DNA of 64,000 nucleotides. Source: JAEUKH01 sp964447205. Its GTDB lineage: Bacteria > Myxococcota_A > Polyangia > Polyangiales > Ga0077539. Each line of letters starts with the position of its first letter. Position 1 is the first letter of the stretch. A model generated the notes under the pieces. It made no database searches. It saw only the letters and a list, made by a program, of their open reading frames with translations, and was not told the origin of the DNA. The stretch lies in the NCBI GenBank assembly GCA_964447205.1, contig CAYUSB010000039.1, forward strand, positions 1 through 64,000. The letters are read 5' to 3'. Positions 18,309-26,842 of this stretch are shown here, piece after piece. Made by a program: the position numbers and the translations under genes.

Positions 18309-18497
18309 ATGGGCCTGGAGACGCCAACGATGGGACATTCAGTCCCCACGATGCCATGTCATGCTCCTCGGATGCGGCAGTTGATTCCGTCGATGGCCTT
18401 GAATTCAATGCGGATGCCTGAGAAGGTGCCGGGGATGGGACACAATGTCTCCAAGATGGCGGGATGCGTCGTGGGGATGGAGGACGGGCTGCGGGTG
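18309..18497 (+). repeat. Degenerate 21-bp periodic repeat, nine units each starting ATG
   Basis: Nine consecutive 21-bp units begin with ATG, mostly ATGG or ATGC, and many end in C-C-(n)-n-G. Read in this frame they give heptads M-x-x-x-x-P-x (for example MGLETPT, MGHSVPT, MRQLIPS, MPEKVPG). The frame closes shortly after. The units share the phase and ends but little interior sequence, so this is an old or selected repeat rather than a fresh duplication. Whether it is translated is unknown; no clear ribosome-binding site precedes it. Confidence 0.75.
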
Positions 18498-18536
18498 ACG
18501 AGCTGCGGGTGACGGGTGACGGGCGGCGGGTGACGG

Positions 18537-18759
18537 GCGGCGAAGCCGCAAGGGCGCAAGGGCCGCAAGGGGGGACGCGGGCAGGCAGGGTGAAATGGAG
18601 AACGCGGGCAGGCAGGGTGAAATGGGGGGACGACCTCGACGGAGGGTTGGCGATCGGGCCATCGTCCGCGCTCCTCGCACGCGCCGACCCTCGCCTGCCC
18701 GAGGCCACCCACAAAACCTTCTGCCCCTTGCGGCCCTTGCGCCCTTGCGGCTTCGCTGC
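18537..18759. repeat. 36-bp inverted repeat with 151-bp spacer
   Basis: 18537-18572 is the reverse complement of 18724-18759 with one mismatch. Each arm is built of short caaggg-type runs (gccgcaagggcgcaaggg and its complement). It lies between the convergent FabL-like and ferritin-like genes, so it could form a large bidirectional terminator hairpin. It could also be a dispersed repeat element. Confidence 0.9.
18575..18625 (+). repeat. 24-bp direct repeat, two copies, 27-bp period
   Basis: The 24 bases at 18575-18598 recur exactly at 18602-18625 (core gcgggcaggcagggtgaaat). The pair is inside the spacer of the 36-bp inverted repeat. No gene overlaps it. Confidence 0.9.
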
Positions 18760-18795
18760 CCGCCCGCGTGTGTCTGCGGTTGCGCAGCGAGCCCC

Positions 18796-19980
18796 TCACC
18801 CCGCCACGAGAGCCGCCGCGCAGGGCCCCACCACCGCCGCAAGGGCCTCGCGTCGCACCGCATGAGCCCCATGCGGATCGCGGGCCCCGTAGGCCGCCCA
18901 CACACCCGCAGCGACCCCCGCGGGCATGCCCTCGACGCCCGTCCTGGTTGCCGCATCGACCGCCGCCGCGAAGGCCCCCTGCACGTCCGCCGCGAGGGTC
19001 GGGTCGGTGGCCACACACCACCGCACGAACCGCCACGCCAGGGCGGCGTGCCGAGCCTCGTCCTCCGCGATCACCGTCAGGGCCGCCCTCACCGCCGCGT
19101 CGCGGCACCCGTCGCGTTGGGCGGCCACGGTGAGGGCCGCCACGGTCTCGCCCACGCAGCCCTCCCACACCGCCGCCACCGCGGCCTCGCGCAGGGTCTC
19201 TACCACCGCCGCTCCCTGCAATGACAGGGGCCCCGGCCCCACAGACTCCCCGCCAAACCGCGCGGCCAGGGCGAAGCAGCGCCGGGTGTGGTCGACCTCG
19301 TCGAGGGCGGCCCGTTGGGCGTCGGCCACCAGGTCGGCCGGGGCCCCCACCGCGAGCAGGGACAGGGTGAAGCGCGCGAAGCTGGCCACCGAGGCGTGCT
19401 CGGCCAGGGCCTCGTCGCGCCAGAAGGCCCCGAGGGCGCTCCGGGTGTGCGGGTCGAGGGCCGTGTCGTCCGAGGCCGCGGAGGGAGCCCCGTGCCAGTC
19501 GGCGCGGGAGGCGCTCGGGGCCGTGCGGGGTTGGGCGTCGACGAGCAGGGGACGGCCGCAGCATCCCCCAAGGCAGAAGACGTAACAGCAGCGGTCGCCC
19601 TCGCGGACGGGCTCGCCCTGGGCGGAGTTGCAGCAGCTGTCCGAGACCGCCGCGGCGACGTAGCAGCCGTTGGGAGAGACCCCCGCATCGGTGATCCCGC
19701 CGTCGGGAACCTCCCGCTCGCCCGGCGGGAAACGCACCGTGCGCTCGAGCTCATCGGGGGCATAACACTGGCGCGAGGGCATGCCGAAGCGGCAGGTCGC
19801 CGGGGGCACATCGACCGCCGGGGGCACGTCGACCGCCGGGGGCACATCGGGCCCCGTGTCGGCCACAGAGGCATCGTGCCCGGGCGCCGGAACCGTCGTC
19901 GACGCGCACCCCCCCGCCCCCCCGAGGGCCGTCCCCAAAGCCACCAGAATCCGAGCACGAAGCAGGTCGGTGTTACGCAT
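18796..19980 (-). CDS. Ferritin-like diiron lipoprotein
   Basis: 394 residues from the ATG at 19980 (a GTG lies just before it). A signal peptide ends in G-A-G-G-C (Cys25). A PPAVDV repeat linker and a Cys-rich region follow (about residues 63-141, with C-C-Y-V-F-C-L-G-G-C-C). From about residue 180 there is a four-helix ferritin-like domain. Likely iron ligands are Glu194 (L-A-E-H), Glu228/His231 (D-E-V-D-H), Glu278 (G-C-V-G-E-T) and Glu308/His311 (E-D-E-A-R-H). The order E, ExxH, E, ExxH is the classic diiron set. An exported, lipid-anchored diiron protein suggests oxidative-stress defence or metal handling in the envelope. It is a paralogue of the gene at 35529-36677. Confidence 0.85.
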   Translation of the reverse strand: MRNTDLLRARILVALGTALGGAGGCASTTVPAPGHDASVADTGPDVPPAVDVPPAVDVPPATCRFGMPSRQCYAPDELERTVRFPPGEREVPDGGITDAGVSPNGCYVAAAVSDSCCNSAQGEPVREGDRCCYVFCLGGCCGRPLLVDAQPRTAPSASRADWHGAPSAASDDTALDPHTRSALGAFWRDEALAEHASVASFARFTLSLLAVGAPADLVADAQRAALDEVDHTRRCFALAARFGGESVGPGPLSLQGAAVVETLREAAVAAVWEGCVGETVAALTVAAQRDGCRDAAVRAALTVIAEDEARHAALAWRFVRWCVATDPTLAADVQGAFAAAVDAATRTGVEGMPAGVAAGVWAAYGARDPHGAHAVRREALAAVVGPCAAALVAG

Positions 19981-20124
19981 CACCCCCGGAGCTTAACAAA
20001 TTCCGTGCCCGCCCGCCGACGGCTCTTTCTGCGCCACCGTGTGTCACACCGCCCCCAACGGCGACGGGGCGCCCGCCACGCGTGTGACGCGCGCCCCGTA
20101 CAGCCGCCCCTGGCTGGTGGGTGG

Positions 20125-23100
20125 TTACGAGCAGCCCATGCTGCTGCCGCAGTTGAGGCAGCGGTAGCAGGCCCCGTTGCGTACGGTGATGTGCCCGCAG
20201 TTGTCGCAGAAGGGGGCGTCTCCCATCATCTTGCCGAGCTGCTGGTCGAGGGCGCTCCCGCCCATTCCCCCGATCTCGTGGGAGGTCTCGCCGTGGGCCG
20301 ACTGCGAGGCCGACTGGGCGGGCGGGGGCAGGGCCGGGGTCATCGTGCCGTGGGCGGGCTCGGCCTCGGCCTCCGTCGGCGGAACGTGCGCGAACTCGTA
20401 CCGCTTGAGGTACTCCACGCCCAGCACCCGGAAGACGTAGTCGATGATGGAGGTGGCAAACTTCACGTTGGCGTGACCCTCCACCGCCCCCTGGGGCTCG
20501 AAGCGCGTGAAGGTAAACTGGTCGACGTACTCGGCCAGGGACACCCCGTGCTGGAGGCCCATGCTCACGGCGATGGCGAAGGAGTTCATCAGCGAGCGGA
20601 AGGCGGCCCCTTCCTTGTGCATGTCGATGAAGATCTCGCCGAGCTGGCCGTCCTCGTACTCGCCCGTACGCAGGAAGACCTTGTGCCCGCCGATCTTGGC
20701 CTCCTGGGTAAACCCGCGGCGCTTCTTGGGCAGGCGGTACCGCACCGTCTGCCGCTGCGGAGACAGCACCGGGGCCTTCGCAAACAGCGGCCCGAACTCG
20801 GCAGCCGCCTCGCTCCCCGTGGCCACCGCCGGGGGGCTCACCGCGAGATTACGGGCCGGGCTGGGCCCCGCCTGAGTGGCCGCCGCTGCCTGGCTCGCTG
20901 CCGCGGTGGTCGCAGCCTCGGCCGCCCGCACTTCGGCTTCGCCCTGGGCCTTGTCCTCCTTGGCGGTCTTGTCGTCCTTGCCCGAGGTCGACAGGGGCTG
21001 CGAGGCCTTGCAGCCGTCGCGGTACAGGGCCACGGCCTTGAGGCCGAGCTTCCAGCCCTGGGTGTAGATGTCCATCACCTCGTCGACGGTGGCCTCGTGC
21101 GGGAGGTTGACGGTCTTCGAGATGGCCCCGGAGAGAAAGGGCTGCACCGCGGCCATCATCTGCACGTGGGCCATGGGCTTGAGGTAGCGCGACCCGTGTT
21201 TGCCGCAGCGGTTGGCGCAGTCAAACACCGGGAGGTGCTCGTCGCGCAGATGCGGGGCCCCCTCGACGGTCATGCGGCCGAGCAGGGTGTCGCCGAGCAG
21301 GTCGATCTGGGCCCGGGTGAGGCCCCAGTGTGCGAGGAGGTTCCATCCGGGGGCCTTGGCGGGCTCTTCGACGCCGAGGCGCTTGCAGAGGTCGGGGCCC
21401 AGGCCGAAGCCCGAGAACACCCCTTCCACGGTAAACGCCCCCGGGAGCTGCGACTCCAGCCGGGTGATGTCGTCCCCCGTGAACCCCCTGCCCTTGAGGT
21501 ACTCCCGGTTGACCATCGGGGCCCCGAGGAAGGTGTTGGTCCCCACCACGTAGGCCAGGATCTCGGCGATCTGGGCCCGGGAGTACCCCAGGCGCCCGAG
21601 GGCCCGCTCGACGCTCGCGTTGACGATCTTGAAGTACCCGCCCCCCGCGAGCTTCTTGAACTTCACCAGGGCGAAATCGGGCTCGATCCCCGTGGTGTCG
21701 CAGTCCATGAGGAGCCCGATGGTCCCCGTGGGAGCGAGGACGGTGGCCTGGGCGTTGCGGTACCCAAACTGCTCGCCGAGGCGCACGGCCTCGTCCCAGT
21801 CTTCCTTGGCGGCGGCGAAGAGGTCGGCCGGGCACGCGGCCCCGTCGATGGCGTAGGCCGCCTCGCGATGCTTGCGCATCACCCGGAGCATGGGGTCGCG
21901 GTTTTTGGCGTAGCCCGCGAAGGGGCCCTTGTGGGCGGCCACCTCGGCCGAGACCCGGTAGGCCTGGCCCGTGAGGATGGCCGTGAGGGCCGCGGCCATG
22001 CTGCGCCCCGCGGGGGAGTCGTAGCCGATCCCGAGGACCATGAGGAGGGTCCCGAGGTTGGCGTACCCGAGGCCGAGGGGGCGGTAGTCGTGGGAGTTCT
22101 GCGCGATGGTCTTCGTCGGGTAGGACGAGTAATCGACGAGGATCTCCTGGGCGAGGAAGAACACCCGGGCCGCGTGGCGGTAGCCCTCGATGTCGAACCG
22201 CAGGGCTCCATCCGGGCCCTCCACGAGGAACTTGGTCAGGTTGAGGCTCGACAGGTTGCAGGCCGTGTCGTCGAGGAACATGTACTCCGAGCAGTTGTGC
22301 ACGACCACCCCGTTGCCCACGAAGTGGTGGGTCACCGGCTCGGTGAGGTCGTACACGGGCTCCTCGCCCACGAAGCGCATCGACTCGACCCGGTCGGTCA
22401 TGGGGTCGGCGTAGGCCTGCACCTCGCGGTTGAGCCGGGCGAGGGACTCGACCTTCGCGCTGCCCGCGATGAAGCCGATCTTCTCCTCGAAGACCACCCG
22501 CGACTGCCGGCTCACCCGCAGGCTGTGAATCTGCCGGACGGGGTACTCCTTGCGGCCCCCGTGGCCGTCGGGGAGGAGGGCCGTGGTCTGCCCGAGCACC
22601 CGGCGGTTGTTGTACACCTTGGCCTTGATGCCGAAGCCCAGGAGCATGAGCTGCACCTGGCCGAGGAGCGTCGCGGAGGTGCTGTCGAGGCCGACGTACT
22701 GCGACTTGTCGCCGTAGTGGACGACCGTCCCGTCGGCGGTGAAGAGCCCGCGGAGCACGGCGGCCTGGCTGGCGGCGTCGAGGCCGAAGACCGCGTCGTG
22801 GAGCTTTTTCTCATGGCTCCCCGCGTCGAGCACGGCGTACCGCCGGAGGGGTTCGACCACGCAGCGGGCGCTCGTCCCGAGGCGCAGGGTCCCCTGAGGC
22901 TGCGACACGTCCACATCGCGGGCGGCCCGCCCGTCCTCGGCGTGGGCCCGCTTGAAGGCCGTGAGCCGCGCATGAACATGCCGGGCCACCGCTCCCTCCG
23001 TGGGGCTCAGCGTGACCATGGCGGTCTGCTGTTCGCCCATGAGGCATCCGTCGCCCAGCATGAGCCCGAGAAACTCCGCGAACCCCTCGTCGAGCCCGTC

Positions 23101-24603
23101 GGCCCCGAAGGGCGAACCTTGCAGGTGCACCACGTCGTCGCGGGTGAGCTCGCACGCGGGCACGTCGCCGCGATTGGCCGTGAGCACCTTGTGATCGCCC
23201 GTGAGCCGCAGGGAGTACCCCCCCTTGGTTTGCAGGTGATACACGGGCTTGACCCCCGTGCGGAAGGCGGGGGCCACGGGGTGCAGGGCTCCGTCGGCCC
23301 CGACGACCTCGAAGGGCTTCTCCAGCAGGGCGTCGATGCGCCGCAGGCCCTCGGCGGTGGCCACCAGGGTGTCGCCGGTGACGCAGGGATTGCTGGCGTT
23401 GATGCGCCCGGAGTTGGGGCAGGTGTGCCAGTCGTTGATGGTGCTGTCGTACTGCACCCCCGGGTCGGCGCAGGCCCAGGCGGCCTTGGCCACCTTGGTC
23501 CACAGGTCGCGGGCGGGGTAGGCGTCGACGCACACGCCCGAGGTGCGGGCCCGGGTCTGCCACGTCCCGTTGGCCTCGACGGCCTCCATGAAGGCGTCGC
23601 TCACGCGCACGGAGTTGTTGGAGTTTTGCCCGGAGACCGTGTGGTAGGCCTCGCCGTTGAAGTCGGCGGGGTATCCCTGGGCGATGAGGGCCTGGGCCTT
23701 CTTCTCCTCGCGGGATTTCCACTCGATGAAGTCGACGATCTCGGGGTGCTCCATGTCGAGGCAGACCATCTTGGCCGCCCGTCGGGTGGTCCCGCCGCTC
23801 TTGGTGCTGCCCGCGGCCCGGTCGAAGACCTCCAGGAACGACATCAGCCCCGAGGACGTCCCGCCCCCCGAGAGCTTCTCCTGACGTCCGCGCAGGGCGC
23901 TGAAGTTGGATCCCGTGCCCGAGCCGTACTTGAAGAGCCGGGCCTCATTCTTCACCAGCTCGAAGATCGACATGAGGTCGTCTTGCACCGACTGGATGAA
24001 GCAGGCCGAGCACTGGGGGGCCTCGTAGGCGTTGGCCGTCTCGGCCACGGCCCCGAGGGCGTCGCTCCAGGCCCAGTTGCCGCCCGAGCCCGCGATCTCG
24101 TAGCGCTGGAAGAGCCCGCAGTTGAACCACACGGGGCTGTTGAAGGCCCCCACCTGGCGGATGAGCATCGCGGCGAGCTCGGCCTCGAAGGTGTCGGCCT
24201 CGGCGGCTTCGCGGAAGTACCCGCGGGTCTCGCCGGCCTCGCGGATGGTGCGGGCCACGCGGTAGACGAGCTGCCGGGCGGAGGTCTCGCCGAGCTTGGG
24301 GTCGCCGTGCAGCCCCGCCCGACGGAAGTACTTCGACACCGCGATGTCGGTGGCGAGCTGCGACCAGGACTTGGGGATCTCCGCGCCCTTGCAGGCGAAC
24401 ACCACCGACCCGTCGGGGTTGGAGATGACCGAGTCGCGGCGCTCGTACTCGACCTGATCGAGGGGGTCGACCCCTGGGGTCGTATACCGCCGCCGAACCA
24501 GGGCGGGCATCGTGCGGGAGGCCTTGACCCCAACCCCGCCCGAACGTGCCGCCGCCTTCACCTTGCCGTTGGTCTTGCCATGGATCGGTCCGTCGATGCT
24601 CAA
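20125..24603 (-). CDS. nrdJ: Adenosylcobalamin-dependent ribonucleotide reductase (class II) with intein
   Basis: 1492 residues, of which 407-770 are an intein, leaving a 1128-residue enzyme. Class II reductases make deoxyribonucleotides using B12 and need no oxygen. N-S-P-V-W-F-N-C-G-L holds the first active-site Cys. N-P-C-S-E-Y, formed only after splicing, holds the radical Cys, and D-T-A-C-N-L-S-S-L-N-L follows. The C-terminus (C-D-N-C-G-H and C-Y-R-C-L-N-C-G-S-S-M-G-C-S) resembles a zinc ribbon plus redox-active tail. The start is a TTG 10 bases after a GGAGGAG ribosome-binding site. The 324-bp upstream region shows no recognisable B12 riboswitch or NrdR box. Confidence 0.95.
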   Translation of the reverse strand: MSIDGPIHGKTNGKVKAAARSGGVGVKASRTMPALVRRRYTTPGVDPLDQVEYERRDSVISNPDGSVVFACKGAEIPKSWSQLATDIAVSKYFRRAGLHGDPKLGETSARQLVYRVARTIREAGETRGYFREAAEADTFEAELAAMLIRQVGAFNSPVWFNCGLFQRYEIAGSGGNWAWSDALGAVAETANAYEAPQCSACFIQSVQDDLMSIFELVKNEARLFKYGSGTGSNFSALRGRQEKLSGGGTSSGLMSFLEVFDRAAGSTKSGGTTRRAAKMVCLDMEHPEIVDFIEWKSREEKKAQALIAQGYPADFNGEAYHTVSGQNSNNSVRVSDAFMEAVEANGTWQTRARTSGVCVDAYPARDLWTKVAKAAWACADPGVQYDSTINDWHTCPNSGRINASNPCVTGDTLVATAEGLRRIDALLEKPFEVVGADGALHPVAPAFRTGVKPVYHLQTKGGYSLRLTGDHKVLTANRGDVPACELTRDDVVHLQGSPFGADGLDEGFAEFLGLMLGDGCLMGEQQTAMVTLSPTEGAVARHVHARLTAFKRAHAEDGRAARDVDVSQPQGTLRLGTSARCVVEPLRRYAVLDAGSHEKKLHDAVFGLDAASQAAVLRGLFTADGTVVHYGDKSQYVGLDSTSATLLGQVQLMLLGFGIKAKVYNNRRVLGQTTALLPDGHGGRKEYPVRQIHSLRVSRQSRVVFEEKIGFIAGSAKVESLARLNREVQAYADPMTDRVESMRFVGEEPVYDLTEPVTHHFVGNGVVVHNCSEYMFLDDTACNLSSLNLTKFLVEGPDGALRFDIEGYRHAARVFFLAQEILVDYSSYPTKTIAQNSHDYRPLGLGYANLGTLLMVLGIGYDSPAGRSMAAALTAILTGQAYRVSAEVAAHKGPFAGYAKNRDPMLRVMRKHREAAYAIDGAACPADLFAAAKEDWDEAVRLGEQFGYRNAQATVLAPTGTIGLLMDCDTTGIEPDFALVKFKKLAGGGYFKIVNASVERALGRLGYSRAQIAEILAYVVGTNTFLGAPMVNREYLKGRGFTGDDITRLESQLPGAFTVEGVFSGFGLGPDLCKRLGVEEPAKAPGWNLLAHWGLTRAQIDLLGDTLLGRMTVEGAPHLRDEHLPVFDCANRCGKHGSRYLKPMAHVQMMAAVQPFLSGAISKTVNLPHEATVDEVMDIYTQGWKLGLKAVALYRDGCKASQPLSTSGKDDKTAKEDKAQGEAEVRAAEAATTAAASQAAAATQAGPSPARNLAVSPPAVATGSEAAAEFGPLFAKAPVLSPQRQTVRYRLPKKRRGFTQEAKIGGHKVFLRTGEYEDGQLGEIFIDMHKEGAAFRSLMNSFAIAVSMGLQHGVSLAEYVDQFTFTRFEPQGAVEGHANVKFATSIIDYVFRVLGVEYLKRYEFAHVPPTEAEAEPAHGTMTPALPPPAQSASQSAHGETSHEIGGMGGSALDQQLGKMMGDAPFCDNCGHITVRNGACYRCLNCGSSMGCS
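22294..23385 (-). other. Intein with LAGLIDADG endonuclease inside NrdJ
   Basis: 364 residues, host positions 407-770. It starts with Cys (C-V-T-G-D-T-L-V, block A) and has T-G-D-H (block B, intein residues 62-65). Dodecapeptide endonuclease motifs F-L-G-L-M-L-G-D-G and L-R-G-L-F-T-A-D-G follow. It ends V-Y-D-L-T-E-P-V-T-H-H-F and V-V-V-H-N (blocks F and G). The next residue is Cys, giving a complete Cys1/His-Asn/Cys+1 splicing set. Both endonuclease motifs keep an acidic residue, so homing activity may persist. Insertion is immediately before the NrdJ radical cysteine. Confidence 0.95.
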
Positions 24604-24927
24604 AGGTCCTCTCCTCCCTTCCCAGTCGCCGTGCAGCCCCCGGCCGCGCGCCAGGGGAGAGTGTGGATATGCAACGCCAACAACCCGCGGTCAGACGTCA
24701 CGCTAGCACGAGTCACCTGAACACTCGCACAGCCTCGACGCCCACTTCGCCCGCGAATCCTGCCGCGGGGTCCACCTTCTCCCAGGGGGGCTGAGGGACC
24801 AACTTTTCGTCGGACCGCGGTCACAACCTCGGCTCCCCGACGGAGGCATGGGCCCGGACGACGGGCAGACGCATGGCGGCGGGCCCAGGGCCCCTGAGGC
24901 GCGTCGGAGCTCCAGGAGCGTCGTCTC
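24604..24927. promoter_or_regulatory. Divergent intergenic region, nrdJ / ABC operon
   Basis: 324 bp without a gene between divergent starts. It must hold both promoters. The nrdJ side carries a strong GGAGGAG ribosome-binding site. The ABC side carries AGGAG at 24914-24918, nine bases before its GTG. No consensus promoter boxes or riboswitch could be assigned with confidence. Confidence 0.4.
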
Positions 24928-25881
24928 GTGATTGTTGCGGGCGGCGCGGGGAGTGTGGGAGTGTCGGCGGCTGTGCAGGTCCGGGTAACCAATGTGTCGC
25001 GGCGCTACGGGGGCGTGGCGGCCCTCGACGATGTCACCCTGGCCTTCCCGTCGGGACGGACGGCCCTCCTCGGGCCCAATGGGGCGGGCAAGTCGACCCT
25101 CCTGAAGATCCTCCTCGGGCTGGCGGCCCCCACCTCGGGGCGGGTCGAGGTGCTCGGGATGGACCCGCGGCGTGATCCCCTCGGGGTTCGGGCCCGGGTG
25201 GGGTACATGCCCGAGGACGACGCCCACCTGCCGGGGATGTCGGCCGTCGAGCTCTGCGCGTACGGGGCCGAGCTGGCGGGTCTGCCGCCCCGGGAGGCCA
25301 TCGAGCGGGCCCACGCGGCCCTGTTCTATGTGGGCCTCGACGACAAGCGGTACCTGCCCGTGGACAGCTACTCGACGGGCCTGCGGCAGCGGGCCAAGCT
25401 GGCCTCGGCCATCGTGCACGACCCCGACCTCCTCTTCCTCGACGAGCCCACCAACGGCCTCGACCCCCACGCCCGCGAGGAGATGCTCGCCCTCGTGGCC
25501 GAGCTCAAATCCCGCCGCGGGTGCGACGTGGTGCTCTCGACCCACCTCCTGTCCGACGTCGAGCGGGTGTGCGACCACGTGGTGGTCCTCGGGGGCGGAA
25601 AGGTCCTCGCCGACGCCCCTCTGCGCGAGCTCCTCGGCGAACACGACGGCCGTTACGCCGTTCGGGTCAAGGGCGACCCCGCCCCCTACGTCACGGCCCT
25701 GCGGGCGGCCGGGTGCACCGTCGAAGACCCTCCCACGGGCCCCGTCCTCCACGTGCTCCCGGCGGCCCTCGGAGACCCCACCGCCCTGTGGCAGGCCGCG
25801 GTCGACAGCGGGGTTCAGGTGCGCGAGCTCGGACCCCTGCAACACTCCCTCGACGACGCCTTCGTGAAGCTCCTCCGGTGA
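24928..25881 (+). CDS. ABC transporter ATP-binding protein (first pair)
   Basis: 317 residues from GTG with AGGAG upstream. Walker A is G-P-N-G-A-G-K-S-T, the signature is Y-S-T-G-L-R-Q-R (a variant of LSGGQ common in ABC-2 exporters), Walker B is L-L-F-L-D-E-P-T-N-G-L-D-P, and the H-loop is S-T-H-L-L. It energises export by the neighbouring permease (25886-26842), which starts four bases later. The C-terminal 90 residues form the accessory domain seen in DrrA/CcmA-like ATPases. The substrate is unknown. Confidence 0.9.
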   Translation: MIVAGGAGSVGVSAAVQVRVTNVSRRYGGVAALDDVTLAFPSGRTALLGPNGAGKSTLLKILLGLAAPTSGRVEVLGMDPRRDPLGVRARVGYMPEDDAHLPGMSAVELCAYGAELAGLPPREAIERAHAALFYVGLDDKRYLPVDSYSTGLRQRAKLASAIVHDPDLLFLDEPTNGLDPHAREEMLALVAELKSRRGCDVVLSTHLLSDVERVCDHVVVLGGGKVLADAPLRELLGEHDGRYAVRVKGDPAPYVTALRAAGCTVEDPPTGPVLHVLPAALGDPTALWQAAVDSGVQVRELGPLQHSLDDAFVKLLR

Positions 25882-25885
25882 CCGC

Positions 25886-26842
25886 GTGACCCCCTCCCCC
25901 GCCCCCTCCAGCGCCCCCGGGCCCGCTCCCGGGCCGTCCCCTGGTCCCGCCGCCCCGGCCGCGGGGGCCCTGTACGACCTGGCCTACCAGCGTTACCGCG
26001 GGGTCCGTCGGGGCCCCGTCTCGCGCATCGGGGTCATCGCCCGCTACGGTCTGCTCCTGCAGCTCCGTACCCGGGCCACGAAGTTTGGCCTGCTCCTCGG
26101 GGCTCTGTCCCTGGTGGTGGTCGCCATGGTGGCCGGGAGCAAATGGGCCCTGCCCATGCTCCTGAGTGAGGGCGGCGGGGCATCACGCGCGGGGATGGGG
26201 GCCTCCCTCCTCGCGGGGCTCGACCGCGACGTGGCCCTGTACCCCCTGACGGCCCAGTGGGTGACGACCTTCCTGCTGGTTCTGGTCGGCGGGGCCCCGT
26301 CCCTGGCGGCCGACCTCAACGCGGGGGCGTTTCAGTTTCACTTCGCCCGCCCGGTGGCCCGAGAGCACTACCTCGTGGGGCGGTTTCTGGGAGCCATCGG
26401 ATGGGCCGCGGCGGTGCAGCTCGCCACCCTGGGCCTCCTGGTGGGCGAGCGCCTCGTGTTTCAGGGAGACCCGGCCCTGGTCGCGCGGGCCGCCCTGGCG
26501 GGGCTCGCAGGGGCCCTCGGGCGGCTGCTGGTCCTCGGGGCCGTGGCCCTCGGGGTGTCGAGCCTGACGCGGCGCAAGGGCCTCGCCCAGGCCTTCTTCG
26601 CGGCCATGGTGTTCGGGTCGGCGATGTTCGCGGCCATGCTCCGCACGACGACCTCGCAGCCCGCAGCCTGGGCCGCCTCGGTGATGGGGGCCCCGACGCT
26701 CCTGGCCGAGCAGCTCGTGGGCGAGACCGTGCTCGCGGGCCCCTGGGCCTTCGCCCCGGTCCTCGGGGTCCTCGGGTGGACCGCGGTCGGCCTCGGGCTC
26801 GCCGCGTGGCGCCTCCAGGGCGCCGAGGTGGTGCGCGGATGA
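25886..26842 (+). CDS. ABC transporter permease, ABC-2 type
   Basis: 318 residues from GTG, with a Pro/Ala/Ser-rich N-terminal tail of about 28 residues. Six or so hydrophobic segments follow, for example F-G-L-L-L-G-A-L-S-L-V-V-V-A-M-V-A and V-T-T-F-L-L-V-L-V-G-G. The motif F-H-F-A-R-P-V-A-R-E-H-Y, just before a membrane segment, is characteristic of ABC-2 permeases that pair with DrrA-like ATPases. The stop overlaps the next ATPase start (ATGA). Confidence 0.85.
   Translation: MTPSPAPSSAPGPAPGPSPGPAAPAAGALYDLAYQRYRGVRRGPVSRIGVIARYGLLLQLRTRATKFGLLLGALSLVVVAMVAGSKWALPMLLSEGGGASRAGMGASLLAGLDRDVALYPLTAQWVTTFLLVLVGGAPSLAADLNAGAFQFHFARPVAREHYLVGRFLGAIGWAAAVQLATLGLLVGERLVFQGDPALVARAALAGLAGALGRLLVLGAVALGVSSLTRRKGLAQAFFAAMVFGSAMFAAMLRTTTSQPAAWAASVMGAPTLLAEQLVGETVLAGPWAFAPVLGVLGWTAVGLGLAAWRLQGAEVVRG

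Noticed and set aside
19288..24720. An 1810-codon open frame on the + strand
   Set aside because: It runs antisense to nrdJ and the ferritin-like gene, shows no domains, and its composition is the mirror of GC-rich codon bias.
24604..24927. Possible cobalamin riboswitch before nrdJ
   Set aside because: No B12-box or recognisable paired core could be found, although a B12-using enzyme made it worth looking.
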